From: JBMYZL01 sp049610385
GTDB taxonomy: Bacteria; Bacteroidota; Bacteroidia; Flavobacteriales_D; Sanyastnellaceae
Direction of reading: 5' to 3'
Length of the DNA: 64,000 nt
Assembly: GCA_049610385.1 (NCBI GenBank)
Contig: JBMYZL010000014.1
Coordinates: 18,329-82,328, forward strand
Part shown: positions 1 to 8,441 of the stretch, in pieces
Numbering within the stretch: the first letter of the stretch is position 1
Layout of the letters: each line of letters begins with the position of its first letter
Translations under genes and position numbers: made by a program
Notes under the pieces: model-generated
The model's input: the letters and a program-made list of their open reading frames with translations, nothing else
What the model was told of the DNA's origin: nothing
Databases searched by the model: none

Positions 1-1281
1 ACAGCACGTGTCGACGGCAGCTCCAGGTTCGGCCGCGAAAGCCGCTATGGATTCTTCCCATCGGCTTCTGCAGGTTGGGTGGTCTCAGATGAAGATTGGT
101 TTGCCTCAGAAAACATCTCCTTCCTGAAATTGCGCAGCAGTTGGGGAAGAACAGGGAATGCTGCCTTGCCTGACTACGCCCGTTTTGGCACTTACTCCCC
201 TGCGAACAATGGCATCACCTACGCTGGAGATTCCATCTTATTCCCGATGCAACCGGCCAATCCGTCCTTGCGTTGGGAAACCTCTACGACACTCGATGCC
301 TCTGTGGAAATGGGGCTCATACAGGATCGGGTGGTCTTCACATTGGCCGCATATCGGAAAATGTCAGATGATGTGCTGATGAATGTTTCCACACCTGCAT
401 CCACCGGTTTCACCAACTACTGGGACAATGTGGCAACCATTTTGAATCGCGGGGTTGAATTCACCATCAAATCCACCAATATCGATCGGGAAAATTTTCA
501 ATGGATCACCAATTTGAACGTCGCCAGAAACTACAATGAATTGGTGGACATCGGCAGCTATACACCAGACGCTGTAAGCGGGGGTACAAACGACTCTCGC
601 GTGATTGTAGGACAACCCGTCGGTAGTTTTTTCCTTGTCGAACACAGCCATGTCGATCCCGAAACTGGTTTGCCTGTTTACATTGATTTGGATGGTCAGG
701 AAACTTTTGACTACAACAACAACATTCGGAAGTACGTCGGAGATGGATTGCCTGATGTAATCGGCGGAATTTCAAACGAATTCCGATACAAGAATTGGGA
801 CATGAACTTCCTTGCAACCTTCAGCTTGGGGGCAAAAATCTTCGATTCTTCAGCCAAAAGGCAATTGGGCGTTGTGTCTGGATGGAACATGCGAGATGAA
901 AAGCTCGATCGCTGGCGACAACCCGGAGACGAGGCGTTGTTTCCTCGGCTGACCTTAGATGAAACCAATTATGGATTGCCGTCCGGGTTTCCTTGGTGGA
1001 ACACAAGCCTTTTTGTCTACGATGCATCCTATTTGCGATTGCGAAACTTGACCATCGGATACAATTTGCCTGAGTTCAACGCCGGGAAATTGAACTTCAA
1101 TGCCTTCCGCGTGGCTTTGAACGCCACCAATCTATTCACCTTGACCAACTTCCCAGGGTTAGATCCTGAAGTGGTCCGAGATTTTGAAAACGCGCAAGAC
1201 CGAAACATGTCGCCCAATGTGACTTACCTCACACCGCCGCAAGAACGTGCCTTCACACTATCCATCACCACCAACTTCTGA
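1..1281 (+). CDS. SusC/RagA-family TonB-dependent outer-membrane receptor, C-terminal part (5' truncated by window edge)
   Basis: The reading frame is open from base 1, so the gene starts outside the window; about 426 residues of the C-terminal beta-barrel are present. Typical SusC strands are visible: FLKLRSSWGRTGNAALPDY, then a segment with NPSLRWETSTTLDASVEMG and later YDASYLRLRNLTIGYNLP, and the protein ends in ...AFTLSITTNF with a terminal aromatic residue, as expected for an outer-membrane barrel. The SusD gene follows after 5 bases and a GH13 amylase lies three genes on, so the likely cargo is maltooligosaccharide or another alpha-glucan, imported with TonB energy. Family assignment is secure; the substrate is inferred from neighbours. 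Confidence 0.93.
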   Translation, partial: TARVDGSSRFGRESRYGFFPSASAGWVVSDEDWFASENISFLKLRSSWGRTGNAALPDYARFGTYSPANNGITYAGDSILFPMQPANPSLRWETSTTLDASVEMGLIQDRVVFTLAAYRKMSDDVLMNVSTPASTGFTNYWDNVATILNRGVEFTIKSTNIDRENFQWITNLNVARNYNELVDIGSYTPDAVSGGTNDSRVIVGQPVGSFFLVEHSHVDPETGLPVYIDLDGQETFDYNNNIRKYVGDGLPDVIGGISNEFRYKNWDMNFLATFSLGAKIFDSSAKRQLGVVSGWNMRDEKLDRWRQPGDEALFPRLTLDETNYGLPSGFPWWNTSLFVYDASYLRLRNLTIGYNLPEFNAGKLNFNAFRVALNATNLFTLTNFPGLDPEVVRDFENAQDRNMSPNVTYLTPPQERAFTLSITTNF

Positions 1282-1286
1282 TTCCG

Positions 1287-2657
1287 ATGAAAATGAAAAG
1301 AACCACTTGGACCCTGGGATTGGCTGGCTTGATGGCCTTGGCTTCCTGCAATCAATTTCTGGAATTTGAACCTGGAGATGTGATTTTGGCAGAAGATGCC
1401 ATCCAAACCACAGATGATCTCCAACGGTTGTTAACCAGTACCTATGACGTGCTGGGCAATCTGTATGGTGGTCGTGTACAGGTCATCAATGAGTTGCGTG
1501 GCCCCAACTTTGGACAGCCCGACAACTCATTGGATTTTACGGCTGTTTACAACCGCGAAACCAATTTTTTCACCCCCATCAGTGGCGGGTTGTACACCGA
1601 CTTCTATTATGCCATCTATCGCTGCAATGTGGTGCTGGAAAGCTTTGAACTTGTAAACGACTTGTCGCCACAGGTGGAAGCTCGCATCAGTGCTGAATCT
1701 CGATTTGTCCGGGCCTTTGCCCATTGGGGTTTGGTGAAAATTTACGCGAAGCCATACGGCTATACGACGGACAATACACATTTGGGCATCCCGCTGCGCG
1801 AATCAGCATCACAACAACCCATCCCTCGCACAACCGTAGGCGAAGTGTATGCATCGATTGTCGCTGATTTGGAGTACGCGGCCGAACAACTTCCTGCCGA
1901 AAATGGCGCCTATGCCACCAAATGGTCAGCGCTCGCAGCTTTGGCCGAAGTCCACTTTTTGATGGGCAATTACAGCACGGCTGCACAGTATGCAACACAA
2001 GTGATTGAATCTGGTTTGTTTACGCTCGATTCCGATTTGGATCGATTTGAAACCGATGAGATCAATCCAGAAACCATCTTTGGGATTGTCTCCATGCCCT
2101 TTGACTTCAGAAGCGGGGCATTTCGAGACAATTTGCGCTCAGACAACAACCCTTCACCACAACTGGCATTCAGCGACGATTTCGCGTTCTTCATGAGTTT
2201 GTCTGGGGGTGGAGATGGACGATCTGAGTGGTACACGCCGGGTGCACGAGCGCTCTGCAATCGATTCAACGGCAAAGAGTACTTCAACATCCCTGTGTTG
2301 CACCTCACGGCCCTCAAACTGATCCGTGCAGAGGCCTTGGCAGAGTCTGGAAACGATTTGGCGACTGCCATCTCCGATATCAACGACATCCGGGACCGCG
2401 CATTTGGTACTGGGAACAATCCATTGGAATCAAGTGCTTCAGCCATTGAAATCATTGAAGCCGCAAGAGATGAATATCGAAAAGAAACTGCTTGTGAAGG
2501 ACGATGGACCGAGCAATTGTTGCGCCGCGGTGTCCAAGGAGAAAACATCGTTATTCGCGAAGGTGCATGGGATTGCCCAGGGATGTCTCTGCAATTCCCC
2601 AATTCAGAAACCACAGCAGCGGGTTTTGTGTTGAATGAAGAAGGTGGATGCCTCTAA
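1287..2657 (+). CDS. SusD/RagB-family surface glycan-binding lipoprotein
   Basis: 456 residues, usual SusD length. The N-terminus carries a lipoprotein signal peptide with lipobox LASC at about residues 17-20, followed by NQFLEFEPGD, a classic SusD beginning. The TPR-like helical body is recognisable (for example RFVRAFAHWGLVKIYAKPYG near residues 139-158) and the C-terminal part has the SusD pattern LTALKLIRAEALAES. SusD proteins sit as a lid over the SusC barrel and capture oligosaccharides at the cell surface. It starts 5 bases after the SusC stop, so the pair is almost certainly co-transcribed and probably translationally coupled. Confidence 0.95.
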   Translation: MKMKRTTWTLGLAGLMALASCNQFLEFEPGDVILAEDAIQTTDDLQRLLTSTYDVLGNLYGGRVQVINELRGPNFGQPDNSLDFTAVYNRETNFFTPISGGLYTDFYYAIYRCNVVLESFELVNDLSPQVEARISAESRFVRAFAHWGLVKIYAKPYGYTTDNTHLGIPLRESASQQPIPRTTVGEVYASIVADLEYAAEQLPAENGAYATKWSALAALAEVHFLMGNYSTAAQYATQVIESGLFTLDSDLDRFETDEINPETIFGIVSMPFDFRSGAFRDNLRSDNNPSPQLAFSDDFAFFMSLSGGGDGRSEWYTPGARALCNRFNGKEYFNIPVLHLTALKLIRAEALAESGNDLATAISDINDIRDRAFGTGNNPLESSASAIEIIEAARDEYRKETACEGRWTEQLLRRGVQGENIVIREGAWDCPGMSLQFPNSETTAAGFVLNEEGGCL

Positions 2658-2669
2658 ACCTGACAAAAC

Positions 2670-3167
2670 ATGAATCAATTTCAAACATACATCCTCGGAA
2701 TGGTTGCCTCCATCGTGATGATTTGTATTTCCCTAGCCGGTTGCAAACCCACGACAGAAGGGGAATTGGGTGAGCCCTTTGACAAATCCACTGGAATTGC
2801 GGGCACGTGGGAACTGGTGTCATTCACCCAAAAAGACTTGAACAGCCCCGTGCAAGAAGTTCGCGATTTGAGCACGTTTTACATCGATGGAACTGTCACC
2901 CCTCTGCAACTGACATTTGACCCCAATGGCAGTTACCAAATTTCCTTGGAAAAAGGGAAGAATTACTTCGGAGAGGGCGGCGATTGGTCTTTCGATGACC
3001 CAGATTACCCATCATTCATCGAATTCCAGACGGATGCCGACACATTGGTGTACAACCTCGGAAGCATGGTTCGTTCTTTCGATTCCACAATGAAAATTGA
3101 ATTTCGTCGGTCCTGTTCTGGTTCGGAAACGAACATCTACACATTTGAATTCAACAGATTGAACTGA
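2670..3167 (+). CDS. Small lipoprotein of unknown function in the Sus-like locus (lipocalin-like/DUF5004-type)
   Basis: 165 residues with a type II signal peptide: a hydrophobic stretch followed by a Cys near residue 25 (LAGC). The mature part begins with a segment containing GIAGTWELVSFTQKDLN, which resembles lipocalin-like and DUF5004 proteins of Bacteroidota that start with a G-x-W-x-L strand; the remainder is rich in beta-strand patterns. It lies 12 bases after susD and 4 bases before the next gene, so it belongs to the same operon. A role in glycan binding or surface assembly is possible but not shown. Family assignment is tentative. Confidence 0.75.
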   Translation: MNQFQTYILGMVASIVMICISLAGCKPTTEGELGEPFDKSTGIAGTWELVSFTQKDLNSPVQEVRDLSTFYIDGTVTPLQLTFDPNGSYQISLEKGKNYFGEGGDWSFDDPDYPSFIEFQTDADTLVYNLGSMVRSFDSTMKIEFRRSCSGSETNIYTFEFNRLN

Positions 3168-3171
3168 AGCC

Positions 3172-4035
3172 ATGAACCTCATCAACATCAAATCGGCATT
3201 CAGCCTTTGTTTGGCTTGTCTTGCATGGCATTCAGTCATAGCGCAGAAAGCCTACGTTCTCCCTTCTCCCACAGATGCCAATGCAGAAATCACATTGTAC
3301 ATTGATATGAACCAGTCTGAGGACGGCATCCAAAACAATGGTTTGTCGGCCATTTTGGATGCTTTTCCGGACACGACAGTGTATTTGTGGACTTGGGATC
3401 CTGCCGGTCCTGCTGCAGGCAATGGCGACTGGGACAATTCTGCGGATCACCAAGAGTTGACCAAGGTGGGTGAAAAGCTGTATTCGATGACGTTTGTGCC
3501 CACAGAGTACTATGGAGTCGATGGGCCGACTTTGTTTTCACGGGGCATTTCCTGCTTGGCCAAATTGAAAAATGGCAACACCGTTGAAGGTTTTCCGTTT
3601 GAAGCCAAATCCGAGGACATCCACATTGACATCATCCCCCAATTGTGCGCGGCACGTGTGTGTCTATTCCCGGAGCTGAGAGAAAAAGATGACTACTTGT
3701 CCATTACCTACGACAACAGCAAAGAAATTCAGTTTGAAGGTTTGCAGAACATGAGCAGCGATGAATGTTTCATTTATCTGCTGGGGAAAGTAGATGCGTT
3801 CACCAGTTATGAATACGTGCCCTTGGAGCAGGTGACGAGCACACCAGAACTTCAATTGACGGCCATGGATGAAACCAAATTTCGCACCACCTTCATCCCC
3901 GAGGATCTTTTTGCTTCGGTATTGGAGGAGGGACAATCCCTTTCAGAAATTTGGTTCTACATCGTGCGGCCCGGTTTCACGTATCCCCCTGGCCCCCCTC
4001 CTTTTGAAATCATTTCATTGCTCGATTGCGAATGA
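3172..4035 (+). CDS. Secreted SusE/SusF-like two-module protein (putative glycan-binding)
   Basis: 287 residues with a signal peptide (hydrophobic core at about 8-24, probably cut after VIAQ). There is no lipobox. The two halves look like a duplication: each contains a K-x-x-x-TF-x-P element (KLYSMTFVPTEYYG near residue 105, KFRTTFIPEDLFA near residue 240) followed 15-20 residues later by a strand pattern (GISCLAKLKNG; SEIWFYIVRPG). SusE and SusF of starch systems are also made of repeated beta-sandwich modules and occupy this operon position, so I infer a surface starch-binding role. The stop codon overlaps the next ATG (ATGA), indicating translational coupling to the amylase. Confidence 0.7.
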   Translation: MNLINIKSAFSLCLACLAWHSVIAQKAYVLPSPTDANAEITLYIDMNQSEDGIQNNGLSAILDAFPDTTVYLWTWDPAGPAAGNGDWDNSADHQELTKVGEKLYSMTFVPTEYYGVDGPTLFSRGISCLAKLKNGNTVEGFPFEAKSEDIHIDIIPQLCAARVCLFPELREKDDYLSITYDNSKEIQFEGLQNMSSDECFIYLLGKVDAFTSYEYVPLEQVTSTPELQLTAMDETKFRTTFIPEDLFASVLEEGQSLSEIWFYIVRPGFTYPPGPPPFEIISLLDCE

Positions 4036-6446
4036 TCCCGATGTTTCCCTTGAATAAAGCCGTTCGGTTCTTGCCAGCGGCTTTTTTGTTGTTCAGCTGT
4101 CAATTTGATCCAGGACAAACGGCTGAAGTTGTCCACAAAGCCCGAATGTCCATGCCACCGTTAAATCGGCCAATCCCCTTAGAATCCGGGATAACCGTGC
4201 TCGTTTTGCAGGATTATTTACCATTGGAGACTTCCGTTGATTCCATCTTTGATCAAGATCACCGCCCACTGACTCGTTGGATGGATCCCCTAAACGGTGA
4301 AATGGCCCAAATCACTGAGCAACCTGATGATGCCATTGGATTTGTACAAATCTGGCATCAAGGCCAACACATCGAAATCCCGACATTTCGATCTGAGAAT
4401 GAACAAGTCAATTGGCACTTGAGCACAAAACCTGGGGGTCAGGTATTTGTCATGGGCGATTTTAATGGATGGAGCCGAACTGCAACCCCCATGATTGAAA
4501 TTGCACCTGGGGAGTTTGACTTGACCCAATCCCTGCCGAAAGGCAAACATCCATATCAATTCGTTGTAAATGATCGAGAAATTCCAGATCCGGTTCAACC
4601 CAGCCGCGTCGACAATGGATTCGGTGGATTCAACAGCATATTGACCGTGGGTGACCCCGAAGCTGCCCCCATTCCGCTAGAAGGTCAATGGGAAAATGGG
4701 GAACATGGGACAGATCAGATTTGGCTCCAAACGATGCCCAACGCTCTCATTTGGGCCTATTGGAACGACCAGTGCTATGGCCAGATGCAGGCAGATTCCA
4801 ATGGAAACGTTGTTTTGGGGGTGCCTGCTGCGGCTTATGGCATGGAACGATCCGATCTTCGGTTTTGGGCCTCACAAGGCGCCCAAAGATCAGATGTCCT
4901 CCGCCTTCCCTTGGTGTATGGTCATTTGGTCAGAAGTCCGGATCAACTCCACAGACAAGAGCCCCGAAAAATGGTGATGTATTTTGTCATGGTGGATCGG
5001 TTCATCAACGGAGAACCTAGCAACGATCGACCAGTCGATGACCCAGAAATCATGCCTGAAGCCAATCACCATGGCGGGGATTTGGCAGGAATTTTGAAAG
5101 CCCAAGAAGAAGGGTATTTTGATGATCTGGGAATCAACACTGTTTGGATATCACCAATCACCCAAAACCCTGAAGATGCTTGGGGATTTTGGCAAGATGA
5201 TCAAACGGAAATCACTTCCAAGTTCAGTGGTTATCATGGTTATTGGCCCATTTTGTCGACGGGAGTAGATGATCGTTTCGGAACGATTGAAGAGCTCAAG
5301 CAACTGACCCAAGTACTCCATGAAGACAACAAGAATTTGTTACTGGACTACGTGGCGAACCATGTTCACCAAGAACACCCCGTGTACCAACAGCATCCGG
5401 ATTGGGTCACCGAGTTGTATCTGCCCGATGGGCGGATGAATACGCAACTGTGGGATGAACAACGATTGACCACATGGTTCGACACCTTCATGCCTTCCCT
5501 CGATTTCACTCGTCCAGAAGTCGTAGAAACCATGACGGATAGCGCAGTGTGGTGGATTGAAAACACCGGCATCGACGGATTTCGCCATGATGCAACAAAA
5601 CACATTCCACTGCCTTTCTGGCGCACCTTGACCCGAAAGATTCGCAGCCAAATAACCGATGGCCTGCCACGCGCCATTTTTCAAATTGGTGAGACTTATG
5701 GTGCACCAAATTTGATCAACAGCTACATCAATCGGGGCATGTTGGATGCCCAGTTTGACTTCAACCTATACGATGCAGCCATCAATGCTTTTGCCAAAGA
5801 CACAACCACATTTGATCATTTGATTGATGTGACCCAAAGCAGTCTCGAAACTTACGGTGGGGATCACTTGATGGGCAACATCACTGGCAATCAAGACCGA
5901 GCCCGGTTTGCTTCCTTGGCAGAGGGAACTGTCCGTTTTGACGAGGATCACAAATTGGCCGGTTGGACCCGTAACATCCAACGGCAAGGACAGAAAGGAC
6001 ACCTTCGCATGCGACAATTGCAATCGTTCATTTTGTCTATGCCTGGCATACCCTGCTTGTATTATGGTGACGAAATCGCAGATGTGGGTGGCAATGATCC
6101 GGACAATCGGAGAATGTTGCGGCACTCGAATCTCGACGGACAAGAATTGGCCACCCGAAATCATTTTTCTTCATGGGCACACATGCGCGCCTCCAGAATG
6201 TCCCTGATCTATGGCACCACAAAGGTGGACAGCCCAGTACCGGGTGTTCTCTCTATTGTGAGACGATACCCAGGAGAAACCACCCAAATTCTCCTCAACA
6301 AAACACCCCAGTCTCAGGGTGTGACTGTCAAGGGTTCAAGTGAAATTTTGATTGGAACGGGTCTAGAACTTGTCGCCACTCAGAACGGCATGCAAAGAAT
6401 TGAGTTGCCACCCCATGCCTGTATCGCACTGGGTCAAGGACATTGA
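4032..6446 (+). CDS. GH13 alpha-amylase-family lipoprotein with N-terminal CBM48/AMPK-type glycogen-binding domain
   Basis: 804 residues from the ATG that overlaps the previous stop (ATGA); a TTG 6 bases upstream is possible. A signal peptide ends in a lipobox (LLFSC, Cys near 23), so it is probably an outer-membrane, perhaps surface-exposed, lipoprotein. Residues about 125-215 form a CBM48-like module (VFVMGDFNGWSR). The catalytic (beta/alpha)8 barrel follows from about residue 310: DYVANH (region I), nucleophile D520 in GFRHDA, acid/base E554 in QIGETYG, and D622 in GNQDRAR (region IV, where the usual His is Gln). It should cleave alpha-1,4-glucans at the surface, feeding the SusCD pair. 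The C-terminal 70 residues look like the usual beta domain. Confidence 0.93.
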   Translation: MIPMFPLNKAVRFLPAAFLLFSCQFDPGQTAEVVHKARMSMPPLNRPIPLESGITVLVLQDYLPLETSVDSIFDQDHRPLTRWMDPLNGEMAQITEQPDDAIGFVQIWHQGQHIEIPTFRSENEQVNWHLSTKPGGQVFVMGDFNGWSRTATPMIEIAPGEFDLTQSLPKGKHPYQFVVNDREIPDPVQPSRVDNGFGGFNSILTVGDPEAAPIPLEGQWENGEHGTDQIWLQTMPNALIWAYWNDQCYGQMQADSNGNVVLGVPAAAYGMERSDLRFWASQGAQRSDVLRLPLVYGHLVRSPDQLHRQEPRKMVMYFVMVDRFINGEPSNDRPVDDPEIMPEANHHGGDLAGILKAQEEGYFDDLGINTVWISPITQNPEDAWGFWQDDQTEITSKFSGYHGYWPILSTGVDDRFGTIEELKQLTQVLHEDNKNLLLDYVANHVHQEHPVYQQHPDWVTELYLPDGRMNTQLWDEQRLTTWFDTFMPSLDFTRPEVVETMTDSAVWWIENTGIDGFRHDATKHIPLPFWRTLTRKIRSQITDGLPRAIFQIGETYGAPNLINSYINRGMLDAQFDFNLYDAAINAFAKDTTTFDHLIDVTQSSLETYGGDHLMGNITGNQDRARFASLAEGTVRFDEDHKLAGWTRNIQRQGQKGHLRMRQLQSFILSMPGIPCLYYGDEIADVGGNDPDNRRMLRHSNLDGQELATRNHFSSWAHMRASRMSLIYGTTKVDSPVPGVLSIVRRYPGETTQILLNKTPQSQGVTVKGSSEILIGTGLELVATQNGMQRIELPPHACIALGQGH

Positions 6447-6448
6447 TT

Positions 6449-6976
6449 TCAATCTTCGATGACGTGATCATCGAGGATGTAGCGGAAGGCCATCTCCCAT
6501 TTTCCAGAACCGTCATTGGTTCGGAATTCAAATCGGATTTGACCCGGAAGGCGTTCCATGGTCATGCGCATCAGCGTGGGCTTTCCATTCCACTCTCCTC
6601 CCCGTTCCAGAACAGCTCGAGATGATGAAGATTGGGTTACCACCCAGTTCTCCACAACCGGTCGGTTGTCCACAATGCGGGTCATCACCATGCGCTCCAA
6701 ATCGGAATTCCAATGCCAGGTTTCCAAATGCTCCATGACCATCTCCTCGGCTTCTTCACTCGAAATCATCCATTGCAGCACAAATCCATCTTCGGCCCCA
6801 TTGCGCTTCCCATCCAACCGGGCATCTTCTTGCCTTTGTCCACCACCTGCATAAATGTCAGGGACAGATTTGTAACCAATGTAAGAGCCTTCGAGCGCAA
6901 ACATCCAATCTGGCGTTTGGGCATTCATGGAACAGGCGCCAAATCCAAGGGCGAGAAAAAAAAAGGTTCGAATCAT
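6449..6976 (-). CDS. Secreted protein of unknown function (DUF1579/THAP4-like beta-barrel fold possible)
   Basis: 175 residues with a signal peptide (MIRTFFFLALGFGACSMNAQ, cut probably after NAQ). The mature protein begins with a W-x-x-LEG-x-Y pattern and includes alternating strand-like segments with several Trp residues (LETWHWNSDLERMV, GEWNGKPTLMRM, GSGKWEMAFRYIL). This is reminiscent of small lipid-binding barrels and DUF1579-like proteins, but I do not recognise a firm family. It is convergent with the amylase gene with only two bases between the stop codons, and divergent from the next gene with a 61-base gap. Confidence 0.75.
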   Translation of the reverse strand: MIRTFFFLALGFGACSMNAQTPDWMFALEGSYIGYKSVPDIYAGGGQRQEDARLDGKRNGAEDGFVLQWMISSEEAEEMVMEHLETWHWNSDLERMVMTRIVDNRPVVENWVVTQSSSSRAVLERGGEWNGKPTLMRMTMERLPGQIRFEFRTNDGSGKWEMAFRYILDDHVIED

Positions 6977-7037
6977 TTGTACTTCAGCATTGGGTTGAAA
7001 ACTTCAGGCTATCTTGCCTGCAAACTTGCATACGAAG

Positions 7038-8441
7038 ATGAAAAAGATTTGTTCTCTGGCAGCTGGCCTATTCCTTTCTGCCGCATGCATCATCCAAGCC
7101 CAGACAACATGGGACATAGGCGGTACTGAAGTCACCGAATACGATCTGGTCACTGGAATCGACTTGCCATGGGAACTCGCTTGGGGGCCCGACAATCATT
7201 TGTGGGCGACTTCCCGACAAGGAGAAGTGTGGAGGATTGATCCGTCTTCTGGGGCTTATGAAGTGGTCCTTTCGATGGACGTTATGAATGGTGGGAATGG
7301 AGAACCAGGTCTGTTGGGCATGGCCTTTCACCCAGATTTCGAGACTCATCCGGAAGTGTTTTTGGTTTATTGTTCAGGCAGCTCATGGAATGGAGAAGAG
7401 CATTTGGCCAAATTCACCTGGAACGGAACCGCTTTGGTAGACGAGGAAATTCTATTGACCATTGATGCGGGTGGCATTCACAATGGATCACGGCTCTTGT
7501 TTCTACCAGATGGGACTTTGATGATGTCCGCGGGCGATGTCGGCGCGGCTTCGCTTGCGCAATCCTTGAATAGCAAACAAGGTAAAATGCTCCGTCTCAA
7601 TATAGACGGGAGCATCCCGGAAGACAACCCATTTCCTGGAAGCTACATTTTTTCATATGGGCACAGGAACATCCAAGGCCTCGCTATTCGATCGGACGGA
7701 ATGATCTTTGCTTCGGAACATGGTCAGAGTCAGGATGACGAATTGAACATTCTGATGCCAGGTGGGAATTATGGTTGGCCCGAAGTGGAGGGTGCATGCA
7801 ACTTACCTGATGAACAAGATTTTTGTTCGGAAAATGATGTCATTGAGCCCATTCTAGCGTGGTCCCCATGCGTGGCTGTCAATGGCATGGAATTTTACAA
7901 CCACAATGCCATCCCTGCGTGGGAGGGCAAATTGCTGTTATCTGTGTTGGGGGGATTGGGCGGCGCCTATGAGCGTTTGAGTGTTCTGGACATTGCTGAA
8001 GACGGAACGGTTTTGGCAGAAAATCAATACTTCAGTTCATTCAACCAGCGAATTCGGGATGTGGCCGTGAATCCACTGACTGGTTCTGTATATGTGGCCT
8101 TCAACGGTCCTTCTTATCCCGGTTCCGGTCCCAACATCATCAAAGAATTCAGAAATGAAGCTGTTGTCAGTGTGGATTCACCTTTGAATCCAATGTCTGA
8201 TTTAGGCCTGGACATCTTCCCAAATCCAACAAGGGATACATTTCAAGTGAGGTTGCCCATACACGAACCATCCGCAGTGCTGAAGGTGTTTAATTCCTTA
8301 GGCATTTTGGTGGCACATTTCAACATGTCCCAGTCCGAGAATCTTGCGGAAATCTCAGTGAGTGAATGGGCCTCCGGCACTTATGTCATTCACTTTGAGA
8401 CAGGCGGACGCGTGTACTCCTCCTCTGTGACCAAGCCTTGA
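7038..8441 (+). CDS. Secreted PQQ-type glucose/sorbosone dehydrogenase-like beta-propeller with T9SS C-terminal sorting domain
   Basis: 467 residues from ATG 7038; a signal peptide spans about residues 1-21 (ends IIQAQ). Residues 30-380 have the soluble glucose dehydrogenase (GSDH) pattern: DLPWELAWGPDNHLWATSR, GLLGMAFHPDF, a HNGSRLLFLPDGTLMMSAGD strand, and ...GHRNIQGLAI...ASEHGQSQDDELN, which hold the PQQ- and Ca-binding residues in the family. Residues about 395-467 are a T9SS type A sorting domain (LDIFPNPTRDTFQV ... GTYVIHFETGGRVY), so it is exported across the outer membrane by T9SS. Its TGA overlaps the TTG start of the following TonB-dependent receptor. Likely an aldose oxidase feeding the respiratory chain, but the substrate is unknown. 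Confidence 0.88.
   Translation: MKKICSLAAGLFLSAACIIQAQTTWDIGGTEVTEYDLVTGIDLPWELAWGPDNHLWATSRQGEVWRIDPSSGAYEVVLSMDVMNGGNGEPGLLGMAFHPDFETHPEVFLVYCSGSSWNGEEHLAKFTWNGTALVDEEILLTIDAGGIHNGSRLLFLPDGTLMMSAGDVGAASLAQSLNSKQGKMLRLNIDGSIPEDNPFPGSYIFSYGHRNIQGLAIRSDGMIFASEHGQSQDDELNILMPGGNYGWPEVEGACNLPDEQDFCSENDVIEPILAWSPCVAVNGMEFYNHNAIPAWEGKLLLSVLGGLGGAYERLSVLDIAEDGTVLAENQYFSSFNQRIRDVAVNPLTGSVYVAFNGPSYPGSGPNIIKEFRNEAVVSVDSPLNPMSDLGLDIFPNPTRDTFQVRLPIHEPSAVLKVFNSLGILVAHFNMSQSENLAEISVSEWASGTYVIHFETGGRVYSSSVTKP

Noticed and set aside
1970..2614. Open frame of 214 codons opposite susD
   Set aside because: Pure antisense of a confident SusD coding sequence, without a signal peptide or domain.
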